Notes: generated by a model not told the origin, from the letters alone. A stretch of 64,000 bases of DNA from Rugalucina vietnamica (GCA_964017185.1 OZ024875.1:47075986-47139985), one strand, 5' to 3'. Counted from the first letter of the stretch, positions 1 through 12,868 are shown. Numbers and translations: made by a program.

Positions 1-697
1 GCTCCCAAACTAGCTCTTGTGCCAGGAAGCCGCTAGTACTACGACATAGATGTATAGTATATACAAGTATGTGGCAAGTCTCATTAGGATTGAAAGAGGA
101 TGAGATGGGTAGCCAGGGCCCCCAATGTCATGGGTGGTGTCAAAAATTCCATTTTCGAGAGTTTTCGGTTTCCTGCTCCCAAACTAGCTCTTGTGCCAGG
201 AATCCGCTAGTACTACGACATAGATGTATAGTAGATACAAGTATGTGGCAAGTCTCATCAGGATTGAAAGAGGATGAGATGGGTAGCCAGGGCCCCCAAT
301 GTCATGGGGGTGTCAAAAAATTCCATTTTCGATAGTTTTCGGTCTCCTGCTCCCAAACTAGCTCTTGTGCCAGGAAGCAGCTAGTACTACGACATAGATG
401 TATAGTATATATAAGTATGTGGCAAGTCTCATTAGGATTGAAAGAGGATGAGATGGGTAGCCAGGGCCCCCAATGTCATGGGTGGTGTCAAAAATTCCAT
501 TTTCGAGAGTTTTCGGTTTCCTGCTCCCAAACTAGCTCTTGTGCCAGGAATCCGCTAGTACTACGACATAGATGTATAGTAGATACAAGTATGTGGCAAG
601 TCTCATCAGGATTGAAAGAGGATGAGATGGGTAGCCAGGGCCCCCAATGTCATGGGGGTGTCAAAAAAAATCCATTTTCGATAGTTTTCGGTCTCCT
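1..697 (+). repeat. Two tandem 348-bp satellite dimers
   Basis: Two consecutive dimers share paired private variants. One monomer has catgggtggtgtc, followed by an atgtatagtagatac variant (gtagatac at 231 and 579, offset exactly 348), and the next has the ggaagcagctag variant (366 and 721). The dimer is therefore a local unit of recent duplication inside the left arm. Confidence 0.8.
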
Positions 698-1191
698 GCT
701 CCCAAACTAGCTCTTGTGCCAGGAAGCAGCTAGTACTACGACATAGATGTATAGTATATATAAGTATGTGGCAAGTCTCATCAGGATTGAAAGAGGATGA
801 GATGGGTAGCCAGGGCCCCCAATGTCATGGTGGGTGTCAAAAATTCCATTTTCGAGAGTTTTCGGTTTCCTGCTCCCAAACTAGCTCTTGTGCCAGGAAG
901 CCGCTAGTACTACGACATAGATGTATAGTATATACAAGTATGTGGCAAGTCTCATCAGGATTAAAAGAGGATGAGATGGGTAGCCAGACCCCCTACTATG
1001 TCAGAGGGGGTGCAAAAAAATATTTTCGATATTTCTCGGTATCTTGCTCCCAAACTAGCTCTTGTGGCAGAAAGCCGCTTATACTGAAATAAAGGTATAT
1101 GATATATGAATGTATATGTCAAGTCTTATTAGGATTGAAAGAGGATGAGGAGGGTAGCCAGGCCCCCGCAACGGCTCTAGGGTCATATTTT

Positions 1192-2770
1192 CCTGTACAG
1201 AATTGGCTATTTTCGACACTTCTAGGTCTACTACTCCGAAACTAGCTCTTGTGCCAGGAAGCCGCTAGTACTGTGATAAATGTATAAGGTCTATACAAGT
1301 ATGTGGCAAGTCTCATAAGGATTGAAAGAGGATGAGATGGGTAGCCAGGGCCCCCAATGTCATTGGGGGTGTCAAAAATTCCATTTTCGAGAGTTTTGGT
1401 TACCTGCTCCTAAACTAGCTCTTGTGCCAGGAAGCCGCTAGTACTACGACATAGATGTATAGTATATACAAGTATGTGGCAAGTCTCATCAGGATTGAAA
1501 GAGGATGAGATGGGTAGCCAGGGCCCCAAATGTCATGGGGGTGTCAAAAAATTCCATTTTCGATAGTTTTCGGTCTCCTGCTCCCAAACTAGCTCTTGTG
1601 CCAGGAAGCCGCTAGTACTACGACATAGATGTATAGTATATACAAGTATGTGGCAAGTCTCATTAGGATTGAAAGAGGATGAGATGGGTAGCCAGGGCCC
1701 CCAATGTCATGGGTGGTGTCAAAAATTCCATTTTCGAGAGTTTTCGGTTTCCTGCTCCCAAACTAGCTCTTGTGCCAGGAAGCCGCTAGTACTACGACAT
1801 AGATGTAAAGTAGATACAAGTATGTGGCAAGTCTCATCAGGATTGAAAGAGGATGAGATGGGTAGCCAGGGCCCCCAATGTCATGGGGGTGTCAAAAAAA
1901 TTCCATTTTCGATAGTTTTCGGTCTCCTGCTCCCAAACTAGCTCTTGTGCCAGGAAGCAGCTAGTACTACGACATAGATGTATAGTATATATAAGTATGT
2001 GGCAAGTCTCATCAGGATTGAAAGAGGATGAGATGGGTAGCCAGGGCCCCCAATGTCATGGGGGTGTCAAAAATTCCATTTTCGAGAGTTTTCGGTTTCC
2101 TGCTCCCAAACTAGCTCTTGTGCCAGGAAGCCGCTAGTACTACGACATAGATGTATAGTATATACAAGTATGTGGCAAGTCTCATCAGGATTGAAAGAGG
2201 ATGAGATGGGTAGCCAGGGCCCCCAATGTCATGGGGGATGTAAAAAATTCCATTTTCGATAGTTTTCGGTCTCCTGCTCCCAAACTAGCTATTGTGCCAG
2301 GAAGCAGCTAGTACTACGACATAGATGTATAGTATATACAAGTATGTGGCAAGTCTCATCAGGATTGAAAGAGGATGAGATGGGTAGCCAGGGCCCCCAA
2401 TGTCATGGGGGTGTCAAAAATTCCATTTTCGAGAGTTTTCGGTTTCCTGCTCCCAAACTAGCTCTTGTGCCAGGAAGCCGCTAGTACTATGACATAGATG
2501 TATAGTATATACAAGTATGTGGCAAGTCTCATCAGGATTGAAAGAGGATGAGATGGGTAGCCAGACCCCCTACTATGTCAGAGAGGGGTATAAAAAAAAT
2601 ATTTTCGATATTTCTCGGTATCTTGCTCCCAAACTAGCTCTTGTGCCAGAAAGCCGCTGATACTGAAATAAAGGTATATGATATATGAATGTATATGTCA
2701 AGTCTCATTAGGATTGAAAGAGGATGAGGAGGGTAGCCAGGCCCCCGCAACGGCTCTAGGGTCATATTTT
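1192..2770 (+). repeat. Irregular 9-monomer unit of the left arm (copy 1)
   Basis: Interval between E markers at 1192 and 2771 (1579 bp, about nine monomers). Its first ~800 bp match the sequence starting at 2771 in the same order of variants: a cattgggggtgtc monomer with the rare ggttacctgctcctaaac spelling, then a ccccaaatgtc monomer, then a cattagg monomer with catgggtggtgtc, then a ggaagcagctag monomer. This indicates a segmental duplication with an offset near 1579 bp. Confidence 0.75.
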
Positions 2771-5040
2771 CCTGTACAGAATTGGCTATTTTCGTAGGTC
2801 TACTACTCCGAAACTAGCTCTTGTGCCAGGAAGCCGCTAGTACTGTGATAAATGTATATGTTCTATACAAGTATGTGGCAAGTCTCATAAGGATTGAAAG
2901 AGGATGAGATGGGTAGCCAGGGCCCCCAATGTCATTGGGGGTGTCAAAAATTCCATTTTCGAGAGTTTTTGGTTACCTGCTCCTAAACTAGCTCTTGTGC
3001 CAGGAAGCCGCTAGTACTACGACATAGATGTATAGTATATACAAGTATGTGGCAAGTCTCATCAGGATTGAAAGAGGATGAGATGGGTAGCCAGGGCCCC
3101 AAATGTCATGGGGGTGTCAAAAAATTCCATTTTCGATAGTTTTCGGTCTCCTGCTCCCAAACTAGCTCTTGTGCCAGGAAGCCGCTAGTACTACGACATA
3201 GATGTATAGTATATACAAGTATGTGGCAAGTCTCATTAGGATTGAAAGAGGATGAGATGGGTAGCCAGGGCCCCCAATGTCATGGGTGGTGTCAAAAATT
3301 CCATTTTCGAGAGTTTTCGGTTTCCTGCTCCCAAACTAGCTCTTGTGCCAGGAAGCCGCTAGTACCACGACATAGATGTATAGTATATACAAGTATGTGG
3401 CAAGTCTCATCAGGATTGAAAGAGGATGAGATGGGTAGCCAGGGCCCCCAATGTCATGGGGGGTGTCAAAAAAATTCCATTTTCGATAGTTTTCGGTCTC
3501 CTGCTCCCAAACTAGCTCTTGTGCCAGGAAGCAGCTAGTACTACGACATAGATGTATAGTATATATAAGTATGTGGCAAGTCTCATCAGGATTGAAAGAG
3601 GATGAGATGGGTAGCCAGGGCCCCCAATGTCATGGAGGGTGTCAAAAAAATTCCATTTTCGATAGTTTTCGGTCTCCTGCTCCCAAACTAGCTCTTGTGC
3701 CAGGAAGCAGCTAGTACTACGACATAGATGTATAGTATATATAAGTATGTGGCAAGTCTCATCAGGATTGAAAGAGGATGAGATGGGTAGCCAGGGCCCC
3801 CAATGTCATGGGTGGTGTCAAAAATTCCATTTTCGAGAGTTTTCGGTTTCCTGCTCCCAAACTAGCTCTTGTGCCAGGAAGCCGCTAGTACTACGACATA
3901 GATGTATAGTATATACAAGTATGTGGCAAGTCTCATCAGGATTGAAAGAGGATGAGATGGGTAGCCAGGGCCCCAAATGTCATGGGGGTGTCAAAAAATT
4001 CCATTTTCGATAGTTTTCGGTCTCCTGCTCCCAAACTAGCTCTTGTGCCAGGAAGCCGCTAGTACTACGACATAGATGTATAGTATATACAAGTATGTGG
4101 CAAGTCTTATTAGGATTGAAAGAGGATGAGATGGGTAGCCAGGGCCCCCAATGTCATGGGGGTGTCAAAAAATTCCATTTTCGATAGTTTTCGGTCTCCT
4201 GCTCCCAAACTAGCTCTTGTGCCAGGAAGCCGCTAGTACTACGACATAGATGTATAGTATATACAAGTATGTGGCAAGTCTCATCAGGATTGAAAGAGGA
4301 TGAGATGGGTAGCCAGGGCCCCCAATGTCATGGGGGTGTCAAAAATTCCATTATCGAGAGTTTTCGGTTTCCTGCTCCCAAACTAGCTCTTGTGCCAGGA
4401 AGCCGCTAGTACTACGACATAGATGTATAGTATATACAAGTATGTGGCAAGTCTTATCAGGATTGAAAGAGGATGAGATGGGTAGCCAGGGCCCCCAATG
4501 TCATGGGGGGGTAAAAAAACTCCATTTTCGATAGTTTTCGGTCTCCTGCTCCCAAACTAGCTCTTGTGCCAGGAAGCAGCTAGTACTACGACATAGATGT
4601 ATAGTATATACAAGAATGTGGCAAGTCTCATCAGGATTGAAAGAGGATGAGATGGGAAGCCAGGGCCCCCAATGTCATGGGGGTGTCAAAAATTCCATTT
4701 TCGAGAGTTTTCGGTTTCCTGCTCCCAAACTAGCTCTTGTGCCAGGAAGCCGCTAGTACTACGACATAGATGTATAGTATATACAAGTATGTGGCAAGTC
4801 TCATCAGGATTGAAAGAGGATGAGATGGGTAGCCAGACCCCCCACTATGTCAGAGGGGGGTGCAAAAAAATATTTTCGATATTTCTCGGTATCTTGCTCC
4901 CAAACTAGCTCTTATGCCAGAAAGCCGCTTAAACTACAATTTGGGTATATGATATATGAATGTATGTGTCAAGTCTCATTAGAATTGAAAGAGGATGAGG
5001 AGGGTAGCCAGGCCCCCCAACGGCTATAGGGTCATATTTT
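2771..5040 (+). repeat. Irregular 13-monomer unit of the left arm
   Basis: Interval between E markers at 2771 and 5041 (2270 bp). The first ~800 bp duplicate 1192-1990; the E monomer here has lost a few bases (ggctattttcgtaggtc instead of the form with acacttc). The remainder is mostly ApaI-type monomers with catgggtggtgtc and ggaagcagctag variants, ending with an A-type monomer just before 5041. Confidence 0.7.
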
Positions 5041-8000
5041 CCTGTACAGAATTGGCTATTTTCGACACTTCTAGGTCTACTGCTCCGAAACTAGCTCTTG
5101 TGCCAGGAAGCCGGTAGTACTGTGATAAATGTATATGTTATATACAAGTATGTGGCAAGTCTCATCAGGATTGAAAGAGGATGAGATTGGTAGCCCGGGC
5201 CCAAATGTCATGGGGGTGTCAAAAATTCCATTTTCGAGAGTTTTTGGTTTCCTGCTCCCAAACTAGCTCTTGTGTCAGGAAGCCGCTAGTACTACGACAT
5301 AGATGTATAGTATATACAAGTATGTGGCTAGTCTCATCAGGATTGAAAGAGGATGAGATGGGTAGCCAGGGCCCCAAATGTCATGGGGGGTGTCAAAAAA
5401 TTCCATTTTCGATAGTTTTCGGTCTCCTGCTCCCAAACTAGCTCTTGTGCCAGGAAGCCGCTAGTACTACGACATAGATGTATAGTATTTACAAGTATGT
5501 GGCAAGTCTCATCAGGATTGAAAGAGGATGAGATGGGTAGCCAGGGCCCCCAATGTCATGGGGTGTCAAAATACCATTTTCGAGAGTTTTCGGTTTCCTG
5601 CTCCCAAACTAGCTCTTGTGCCAGAAAGCCGCTAGTACTACGACATAGATGTATAGTATATACAAGTATGTGGCAATTCTCATCAGGATTGAAAGAGGAT
5701 GAGATGGGTAGCCAGACCCCCCACTATGTCAGACGGGGGTGCAAAAAAATTATTTTCGATATTTCTCGGTATCTTGCTCCCAAACTAGCTCTTGTGCCAG
5801 AAAGCCGCTTATACTGCAATAAAGGTATATGATATATGAATGTATGTGTCAAGTCTCATTAGGATTGAAAGAGGATGAGGAGGGTAGCCAGGCCCCCCAA
5901 CGGCTCTAGGGTCATATTTTCCTGTACAGAATTGGCTATTTTCTACACTTCTAGGTCTACTGCTCCGAAACTAGCTCTTGTGCCAGGAAGCCGCTAGTAC
6001 TGTGATAAATGTATATGTTATATACAAGTATGTGTCAAGTCTCATCAGGATTGAAAGAGGATGAGATGGGTAGCCCGGGCTCCCAATGTCATGGGGGATG
6101 TCAAAAATTCCATTTTCGATAGTTTTCGGTCTCCTGCTCCCAAACTAGCTCTTGTGCCAGGAAGCCGCTAGTACTACGACATAGATGTATAGTATATACA
6201 AGTATGTGGCAAGTCTCATCAGGATTGAAAGAGGATGAGATGGGTAGCCAGGGCCCCAAATGTCTTGGGGGGTGTCAAAAAATTCCATTTTCGATAGTTT
6301 TCGGTCTCCTGCTCCCAAACTAGCTCTTGTGCCAGAAAGCCGCTAGTACTACGACATAGATGTATAGTATATACAAGTATGTGGCAAGTCTCATCAGGAT
6401 TGAAAGAGGATGAGATGGGTAGCCAGGGCCCCCAATGTCATGGGGGTGTCAAAAATTCCATTTTTGAGAGTTTTCGGTTCCCTGCTCCCAAACTAGCTCT
6501 TGTGCCAGGAAGCCGCTAGTACTACGACATAGATGTATAGTATATACAAGTATGTGGCAATTCTCATCAGGATTGAAAGAGGATGAGATGGGTAGCCAGA
6601 CCCCCCACTATGTCAGACGGGGGTGCAAAAAATTGTTTTCGATATTTCTCGGTATCTTGCTCCCAAACTAGCTCTTGTGCCAGAAAGCCGCTTATACTGC
6701 AATAAAGGTATATGATATATGAATGTATGTGTCAAGTTTCATTAGGATTGAAAGAGGATGAGGAGGGTAGCCAGGCCCCCCAACGGCTCTAGGGTCATAT
6801 TTTCCTGTACAGAATTGGCTATATTCGACACTTCTAGGTCTACTGCTCCGAAACTAGCTCTTGTGCCAGGAAGCCGCTAGTACTGTGATAAATGTATATG
6901 TTATATACAAGTATGTGGCAAGTCTCATCAGGATTGAAAGAGGATGAGTTTGGTAGCCAGGGCCCCCAATGTCATGGGGGGTGTCAAAAATTCCATTTTC
7001 GAGAGTTTTCGGTTTCCTGCTCCCAAACTAGCTCTTGTACCAAGAAGCCGCTAGTACTACGACATAGCTGTATAGTATTTACAAGTATGTGGCAAGTCTC
7101 ATCAGGATTGAAAGAGGATGAGATGGGTAGCCAGGGCCCCCAATGTCATGGGGGGTGTAAAAAAATTACATGTTCGATAGTTTTCGGTTTCCTGCTCCCA
7201 AACTAGCTCTTGTGCCAGGAAGCCGCTAGTACTACGACATAGATGTATAGTATATACAAGTATGTTGCAAGTCTCATCAGGATTGAAAGAGGATGAGATG
7301 GGTAGCCAGGGCCCCCAATGTCATTGGGGGGTGTCAAGAACTTCCATTTTCGATAGTTTTCGGTCTCCTGCTCCCAAACTAGCTCTTGTGCCAGGAAGCC
7401 GCTAGTACTACGACATAGATGTATAGTATATACAAGTATGTGGCAAGTCTCATCAGGATTGAAAGAGGATGAGATGGGTAGCCAGGGCCCCCAATGTCAT
7501 GGGTGTCTCAAAAATTCCATTTTCGAGAGTTTTCGGTTTCCTGCTCCCAAACTAGCTCTTGTGCCAGGAAGCCGCTAGTACTACGACATAGATGTATAGT
7601 ATATACAAGTATTGAAAGAGGATATACTGCAATAAAGGTATATGACATATGAATGTATGTGTCAAGTCTCATTAGGATTGAAAGAGGATGAGGAGGGTAG
7701 GCAGGCCCCCCAACGGCTCTAGGGTCATATTTTCCTGTACAGAATTTGCTATTTTCGACACTTCTAGGTCTACTGCTTCGAAACTTGTGCCAGGAAGCCG
7801 CTAGTACTGTGATAATTGTATATGTTATATACAAGTATGTGGCAAGTCTCATCAGCATTGAAAGAGGATGAGATGGGTAGCCCGGGCTCCCAATGTCATG
7901 GGGGTGTCAAAAATTCCATTTTCGAGAGTTTTTGGTTTCCTGCTCCCAAACTAGCTCTTGTGCCAGGAAGCCGCTAGTACTACGACATAGATGTATAGTA

Positions 8001-9499
8001 TATACAAGTATGTGGCAAGTCTAATCAGGATTGAAAGAGGATGAGATGGGTAGCCAGGGCCCCAAATGTCATGGGGGGTGTCAAAAAATTCCATTTTCGA
8101 TAATTTTCGGTCACCTGCTCCCAAACTAGCTCTTGTGCCAGGAAGCCGCTAGTACTACGACATAGATCTATAGTATATACAAGTATGTGGCAAGTCTCAT
8201 TAGGATTGAAAGAGGATGAGATGGGTAGCCAGGGCCCCCAATGTCATGGGGGGTGTCAAAAAATTCCATTTTCGATAGTTTTCGGTCTCCTGCTCCCAAA
8301 CCAGCTCTTGTGCCAGGAAGCAGCTAGTACTACGACATAGATGTATAGTATATACAATTATGTGGCAAGTCTCATCAGGATTGAAAGAGGATGAGATGGG
8401 TAGCCAGGGCCCCCAATGTCATGGTGGGTGTCAAAAAATTCAATTTTCGATAGTTTTCGGTCTCCTGCTCCCAAACTAGCTCTTGTGCCAGGAAGCAGCT
8501 AGTACTACGACATAGATGTATAGTATATACAAGTATGTGGCAAGCCTCATCAGGATTGAAAGAGGATGAGATGGGTAGCCAGGGCCCCCAATGTCATTGG
8601 GGGTGTCAAAAATTCCATTTTCGAGAGTTTTCGGTTTCCTGCTCCCAAACTAGCTCTTGTGCCAGGAAGCCGCTAGCACTACGACATAGATGTATAGTAT
8701 ATAAAAGTATGTGGCAAGTCTCGTCAGGATTGAAAGAGGATGAGATGGGTAGCCAGACCCCCCACTATGTCAGAGGGGGGTGCAAATAAATTATTTTCGA
8801 TCTTTCTTGGTCTCTTGCTCCCAAACTAGATCTTGTGCCAGGAAGCCGCTTATACTGCAATAAAGGTATATGATATATGAATGTATGTGGCAAGTCTCAT
8901 TAGGATTGAAAGAGGATGAGGAGGGTAGCCAGGCCCCCCAACGGCTCTAGGGTCATATTTTCCTGTACAGAATTGGCTATTTTCGACACTTCTAGGTCTA
9001 GCTCATGTGCCAGGAAGCCGCTAGTACTGTGGTAAATGTATATGTTACATAAAAGTATGTGACAAGTCTCATAAGGATTGAAAGAGGATGAGATGGGTAG
9101 CCAGGGCCCCCAATGTCATGGGGGTGTCAAAAATTCCATTTTCGATAGCTTTTGGTCTCCTACTCCCAAACTAGCTCTTGTGCCAGGAAGCCGCTAGTAC
9201 TACGACATAGATATATAGTATATACAAGTATGTGGCAAGTCTCATCAGGATTGAAAGAGGATGAGATGGGTAGCCAGGGCCCCCAATGTCATGGGGGGTG
9301 TCAAAAAATTCCATTTTCGATAGTTTTCGGTCTCCTGCTCCCAAACAAGCTCTTGTGCCAGGAAGCCGCTAGTACTACGACATAGATGTATAGTATATAC
9401 AAGTATGTGGCAAGTCTCGTCAGGATTGAAAGAGGATGAGATGGGTAGCCAGACCCCCCACTATGTCAGAGGGGGTGCAAAAAATTATTTTCGATCTTT
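5041..9499 (+). repeat. Left-arm satellite with 5- to 7-monomer units next to the inversion
   Basis: E markers at 5041, 5931, 6804, 7734 and 8962 give intervals of 890, 873, 930 and 1228 bp, close to the 5-mer (885) and 7-mer (1235) sizes of the right arm. The A-E alternation seen on the other side of the inversion is therefore already present here, but with more substitutions and several internal deletions (for example at 7609-7626, 7786-7796 and 8995-9005). Confidence 0.75.
7600..7632 (+). other. Rearranged junction between monomers
   Basis: An ApaI-type monomer runs to tatatacaagt, then jumps to attgaaagaggat, then straight into atactgcaataaagg of an A/E-type monomer. Normal intervening sequence (gtggcaagtctcatcagg, and the rest of a monomer after the second box) is missing. 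Two deletions, or a template switch at short shared words (agtat, gata), explain it. This accounts for the odd 930-bp spacing of the flanking E markers. Confidence 0.75.
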
Positions 9500-9545
9500 C
9501 TTCATACATTTATATATTATATACCTTTTTTGCAGTATAAGCGGC
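9486..9545. other. Inversion junction: satellite orientation switches
   Basis: Left of about 9500 an A-type monomer reads in + orientation (gtgcaaaaaattattttcga then tctttc). Right of it the sequence is the reverse complement of an A-type monomer (ttcatacattt, tatacc, tgcagtataagcggcttcc). The left arm would be expected to continue with ttggtctcttgctccc but does not. Only a few bases (ttc/tt) could be shared microhomology. The A monomer on the left (..9499) and its mirror near 9585-9616 form an inverted repeat with a loop of about 85 bases. It could be a true inversion or an assembly join. Confidence 0.9.
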
Positions 9546-12440
9546 TTCCTGGCACAAGAGCTAGTTTGGGAGAAAGAGACCAAGAAATATCGAAAATATT
9601 TTTTTGCACCACCCTCTGACATAGTGGGGGGGGGGGGTCTGGCTACCCCTCTCATCCTCTTTCAATCCTGACGAGACTTGCCACATACTTGTATATACTA
9701 TACATCTATGTCGTAGTACTAGCGGCTTCCTGGCACAAGAGCTAGTTTGGGAGCAGGAGACCGAAAACTTTCGAAAATGGAATTTTTTAACACCACCCAT
9801 GACATTGGGGGCCCTGGCTACCCATCTCATCCTCTTTCAATCCTGATGAGACTTGCCACATACTTTTATGTAACATAAACATTTATCACAGTACTAGCGG
9901 CTTCCTGGCACAAGAGCTAGTTTCCGAGCAGAAGACCTAGAAGTGTCGAAAATAGCCAATTCTGTACAGGAAAATATGACCCTAGAGCCGTTGGGGGGCC
10001 TGGCTACCCTCCTCATCCTCTTTCAATCCTAATGAGACTTGCCACATACATTCATACATCATATACCTTTATTGCAGTATAAGCGGCTTCCTGGCACAAG
10101 AGCTAGTTTGGGAGCAAGAGACCAAGAAATATCGAAAATAATTTTTTGCACCCCCCTCTGACATAGTGGGGGGTCTGGCTACCCATCTCATCCTCTTTCA
10201 ATCCTGACGAGACTTGCCACATACTTGCATATACTATACATCTATGCCGTAGTACTAGCGGCTTCCTGGCACAAGAGCTAGTTTGGGAGCAGGAAACCGA
10301 AAACTCTCGAAAATGGAATTTTTGACACCCCCCATGACATTGGGGGCCCTGGCTACCCATCTCATCCTCTTTCAATCCTGATGAGACTTGCCACATACTT
10401 GTATACAGTATACTATACATCTATATCGTAGTACTAGCGGCTTCCTGGCACAAGAGCTAGTTTGGGAGCAGGAGACCGAAAACTATCGAAAATGGAATTT
10501 TTTGACACCCCCCATGACATTCGGGGCCCTGGCTACCTATCTCATCCTCTTTCAATCCTGATGAGACTTGCCACATACTTTTATGTAACATATACATTTA
10601 TCACAGTACTAGCGGCTTCCTCGCACAAGAGCTAGTTTCCGAGCAGTAGACCTAGAAGTGTCGAAAATAGCCAATTCTGTACAGGAAAATATGACCCTAG
10701 AGCCGTTGGGGGGGGCCTGGCTACCCTCCTAATCCTCTTTCAATCCTAATGAGACTTGCCACATACATTCATATATCATATACCTTTATTGCAGTATAAG
10801 CGGCTTCCTGGCACAAGAGCTAGTTTGGGAGCAAGAGACCAAGAAAGATCGAAAATAATTTTTTGCACCCCCCTCTGACATAGTGGGGGGTCTGGCTACC
10901 CATCTCATCCTCTTTCAATCCTGACGAGACTTGCCACATACTTGTATATACTATTCATCTATGTCGTAGTACTAGCGGCTTCCTGGCACAAGAGCTAGTT
11001 TGGGAGCAGGAAACCGAAAACTCTCGAAAATGGAATTTTTGACACCCCCCATGACATTGGGGGCCCTGGCTACCCATCTCATCCTCTTTCAATCCTGATG
11101 AGACTTGCCACATACTTGTATATACTATACATCTATGTCGTAGTACTAGCGGCTTCCTGGCACAAGAGCTAGTTTGGGAGCAGGAGACCGAAAACTATCG
11201 AAAATGGAATTTTTTGACACCCCCTTGACATTGGGGGCCCTGGCTACCCATCTCATCCTCTTTCAATCCTGATGAGACTTGCCACATACTTGTATATACT
11301 ATACATCTATGTCGTAGTACTAGCGGCTTCCTGGCACAAGAGCTAGTTTGGGAGCAGGAGACCGAAAACTATCGAAAATGGATTTTTTTGACACCCCCCA
11401 TGACATTGGGGGCCCTGGCTACCCATCTCATCCTCTTTCAATCCTGATGAGACTTGCCACATACTTTTATGTAACATATACATTTATCACAGTACCAGCG
11501 GCTTCCTGGCACAAGAGCTAGTTTCCGAGCAGTAGACCTAGAAATGTCGAAAATAGCCAATTCTGTACAGGAAAATATGACCCTAGAGCCGTTGGGGGGC
11601 CTGGCTACCCTCCTCATCCTCTTTCAATCCTTATGAGACTTGCCACATACATTCATATATCATATACCTTTATTGCAGTATAAGCGGCTTCCTGGCACAA
11701 GAGCTAGTTTGGGAGCAAGAGACCAAGAAAGATCGAAAATAATTTTTTTGCACCCCCCTCTGACATAGTGGGGGGTCTGGCTACCCATCTCATCCTCTTT
11801 CAATCCTGACGAGACTTGCCACATACTTGTATATACTATTCATCTATGTCGTAGTACTAGCGGCTTCCTGGCACAAGAGCTAGTTTGGGAGCAGGAAACC
11901 GAAAACTCTCGAAAATGGAATTTTTGACACCCCCATGACATTGGGGGCCCTGGCTACCCATCTCATCCTCTTTCAATCCTGATGAGACTTGCCACATACT
12001 TGTATATACTATACATCTATGTCGTAGTACTAGCGGCTTCCTGGCACAAGAGCTAGTTTGGGAGCAGGAGACCGAAAACTATCGAAAATGGAATTTTTTG
12101 ACACCCCCTTGACATTGGGGGCCCTGGCTACCCATCTCATCCTCTTTCAATCCTGATGAGACTTGCCACATACTTGTATATACTATACATCTATGTCGTA
12201 GTACTAGCGGCTTCCTGGCACAAGAGCTAGTTTGGGAGCAGGAGACCGAAAACTATCGAAAATGGATTTTTTTGACACCCCCCATGACATTGGGGGCCCT
12301 GGCTACCCATCTCATCCTCTTTCAATCCTGATGAGACTTGCCACATACTTTTATGTAACATATACATTTATCACAGTACCAGCGGCTTCCTGGCACAAGA
12401 GCTAGTTTCCGAGCAGTAGACCTAGAAGTGTCGAAAATAG
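9500..12440 (-). repeat. Edge of the right arm next to the inversion, more diverged HOR units
   Basis: Contains E markers 9956, 10671 and 11557. The first interval (715 bp) is a 4-mer whose third monomer is a C-like form with gacaccccccatgac; the next is a 5-mer of 886 bp. Monomers carry more private changes than further right (taacataaacatt, tcgcacaagag, ctatgccgtag, tcctcctaatcc). A run of 12 G lies at 9626-9637, the longest homopolymer of this kind in the array. Divergence next to the switch suggests this edge is homogenised less efficiently. Confidence 0.85.
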
Positions 12441-12518
12441 CCAATTCTGTACAGGAAAATATGACCCTAGAGCCGTTGGGGGGCCTGGCTACCCTCCTCA
12501 TCCTCTTTCAATCCTAAT

Positions 12519-12694
12519 GAGACTTGCCACATACATTCATATATCATATACCTTTATTGCAGTATAAGCGGCTTCCTGGCACAAGAGCTAGTTTGGGAGC
12601 AAGAGACCAAGAAAGATCGAAAATAATTTTTTTGCACCCCCCTCTGACATAGTGGGGGGTCTGGCTACCCATCTCATCCTCTTTCAATCCTGAC
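12519..12694 (-). repeat. Monomer type A (reference copy)
   Basis: 176 bp. Diagnostic words on the + strand: acattcatatatcatatacc, attgcagtataagcgg, gagaccaagaaagatcg, and a C-run/G-run pair cccccctctgacatag..ggggggtctgg. It lacks GGGCCC. Across the array two alleles alternate at one site: gcagtataagcgg and gcagtaaaagcgg; the second allele marks units starting at 14212, 17216, 18985, 21989, 24109, 25878, 28882, 31362 and 33842. Confidence 0.88.
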
Positions 12695-12868
12695 GAGACT
12701 TGCCACATACTTGTATATACTATTCATCTATGTCGTAGTACTAGCGGCTTCCTGGCACAAGAGCTAGTTTGGGAGCAGGAAACCGAAAACTCTCGAAAAT
12801 GGAATTTTTGACACCCCCCATGACATTGGGGGCCCTGGCTACCCATCTCATCCTCTTTCAATCCTGAT
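12695..12868 (-). repeat. Monomer type B (reference copy)
   Basis: 174 bp. Diagnostic words: tatactattcatctatg, gcaggaaaccgaaaactctc, and aatttttgacacccccc. Contains one GGGCCC (ApaI) site. It sits next to A in every unit, including the 4-mers. Confidence 0.87.

Larger units (their letters stand above)
1..9499 (+). repeat. Satellite array, left arm, heterogeneous, ~174-bp monomers
   Basis: Head-to-tail monomers; the phrase gctcccaaactagctc recurs at 1, 175, 349 and 523, giving a 174-bp period. Each monomer carries a box around ctcttgtgccaggaagc and a box around attgaaagaggatgag. Most monomers are of the type with one GGGCCC; interspersed are A-type (cccactatgtcag, reading tattttcgat) and E-type (cctgtacagaattgg) monomers. 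E markers lie at 1192, 2771, 5041, 5931, 6804, 7734 and 8962, so spacing is irregular (1579, 2270, 890, 873, 930, 1228 bp). Monomers differ by many substitutions and small indels, unlike the right arm. The array continues beyond the left edge. Orientation is called + by convention. No gene is supported inside it. Confidence 0.97.

Noticed and set aside
69-10420. Series of 69-116 codon open frames with recurring MWQVSSGLKEDEMGSQ-like words
   Set aside because: They are translations of satellite monomers; 174 bp equals 58 codons, so the frame persists across monomers. Individual copies are broken by indels, and the HOR region has no comparable frames. No evidence for a repetitive protein.
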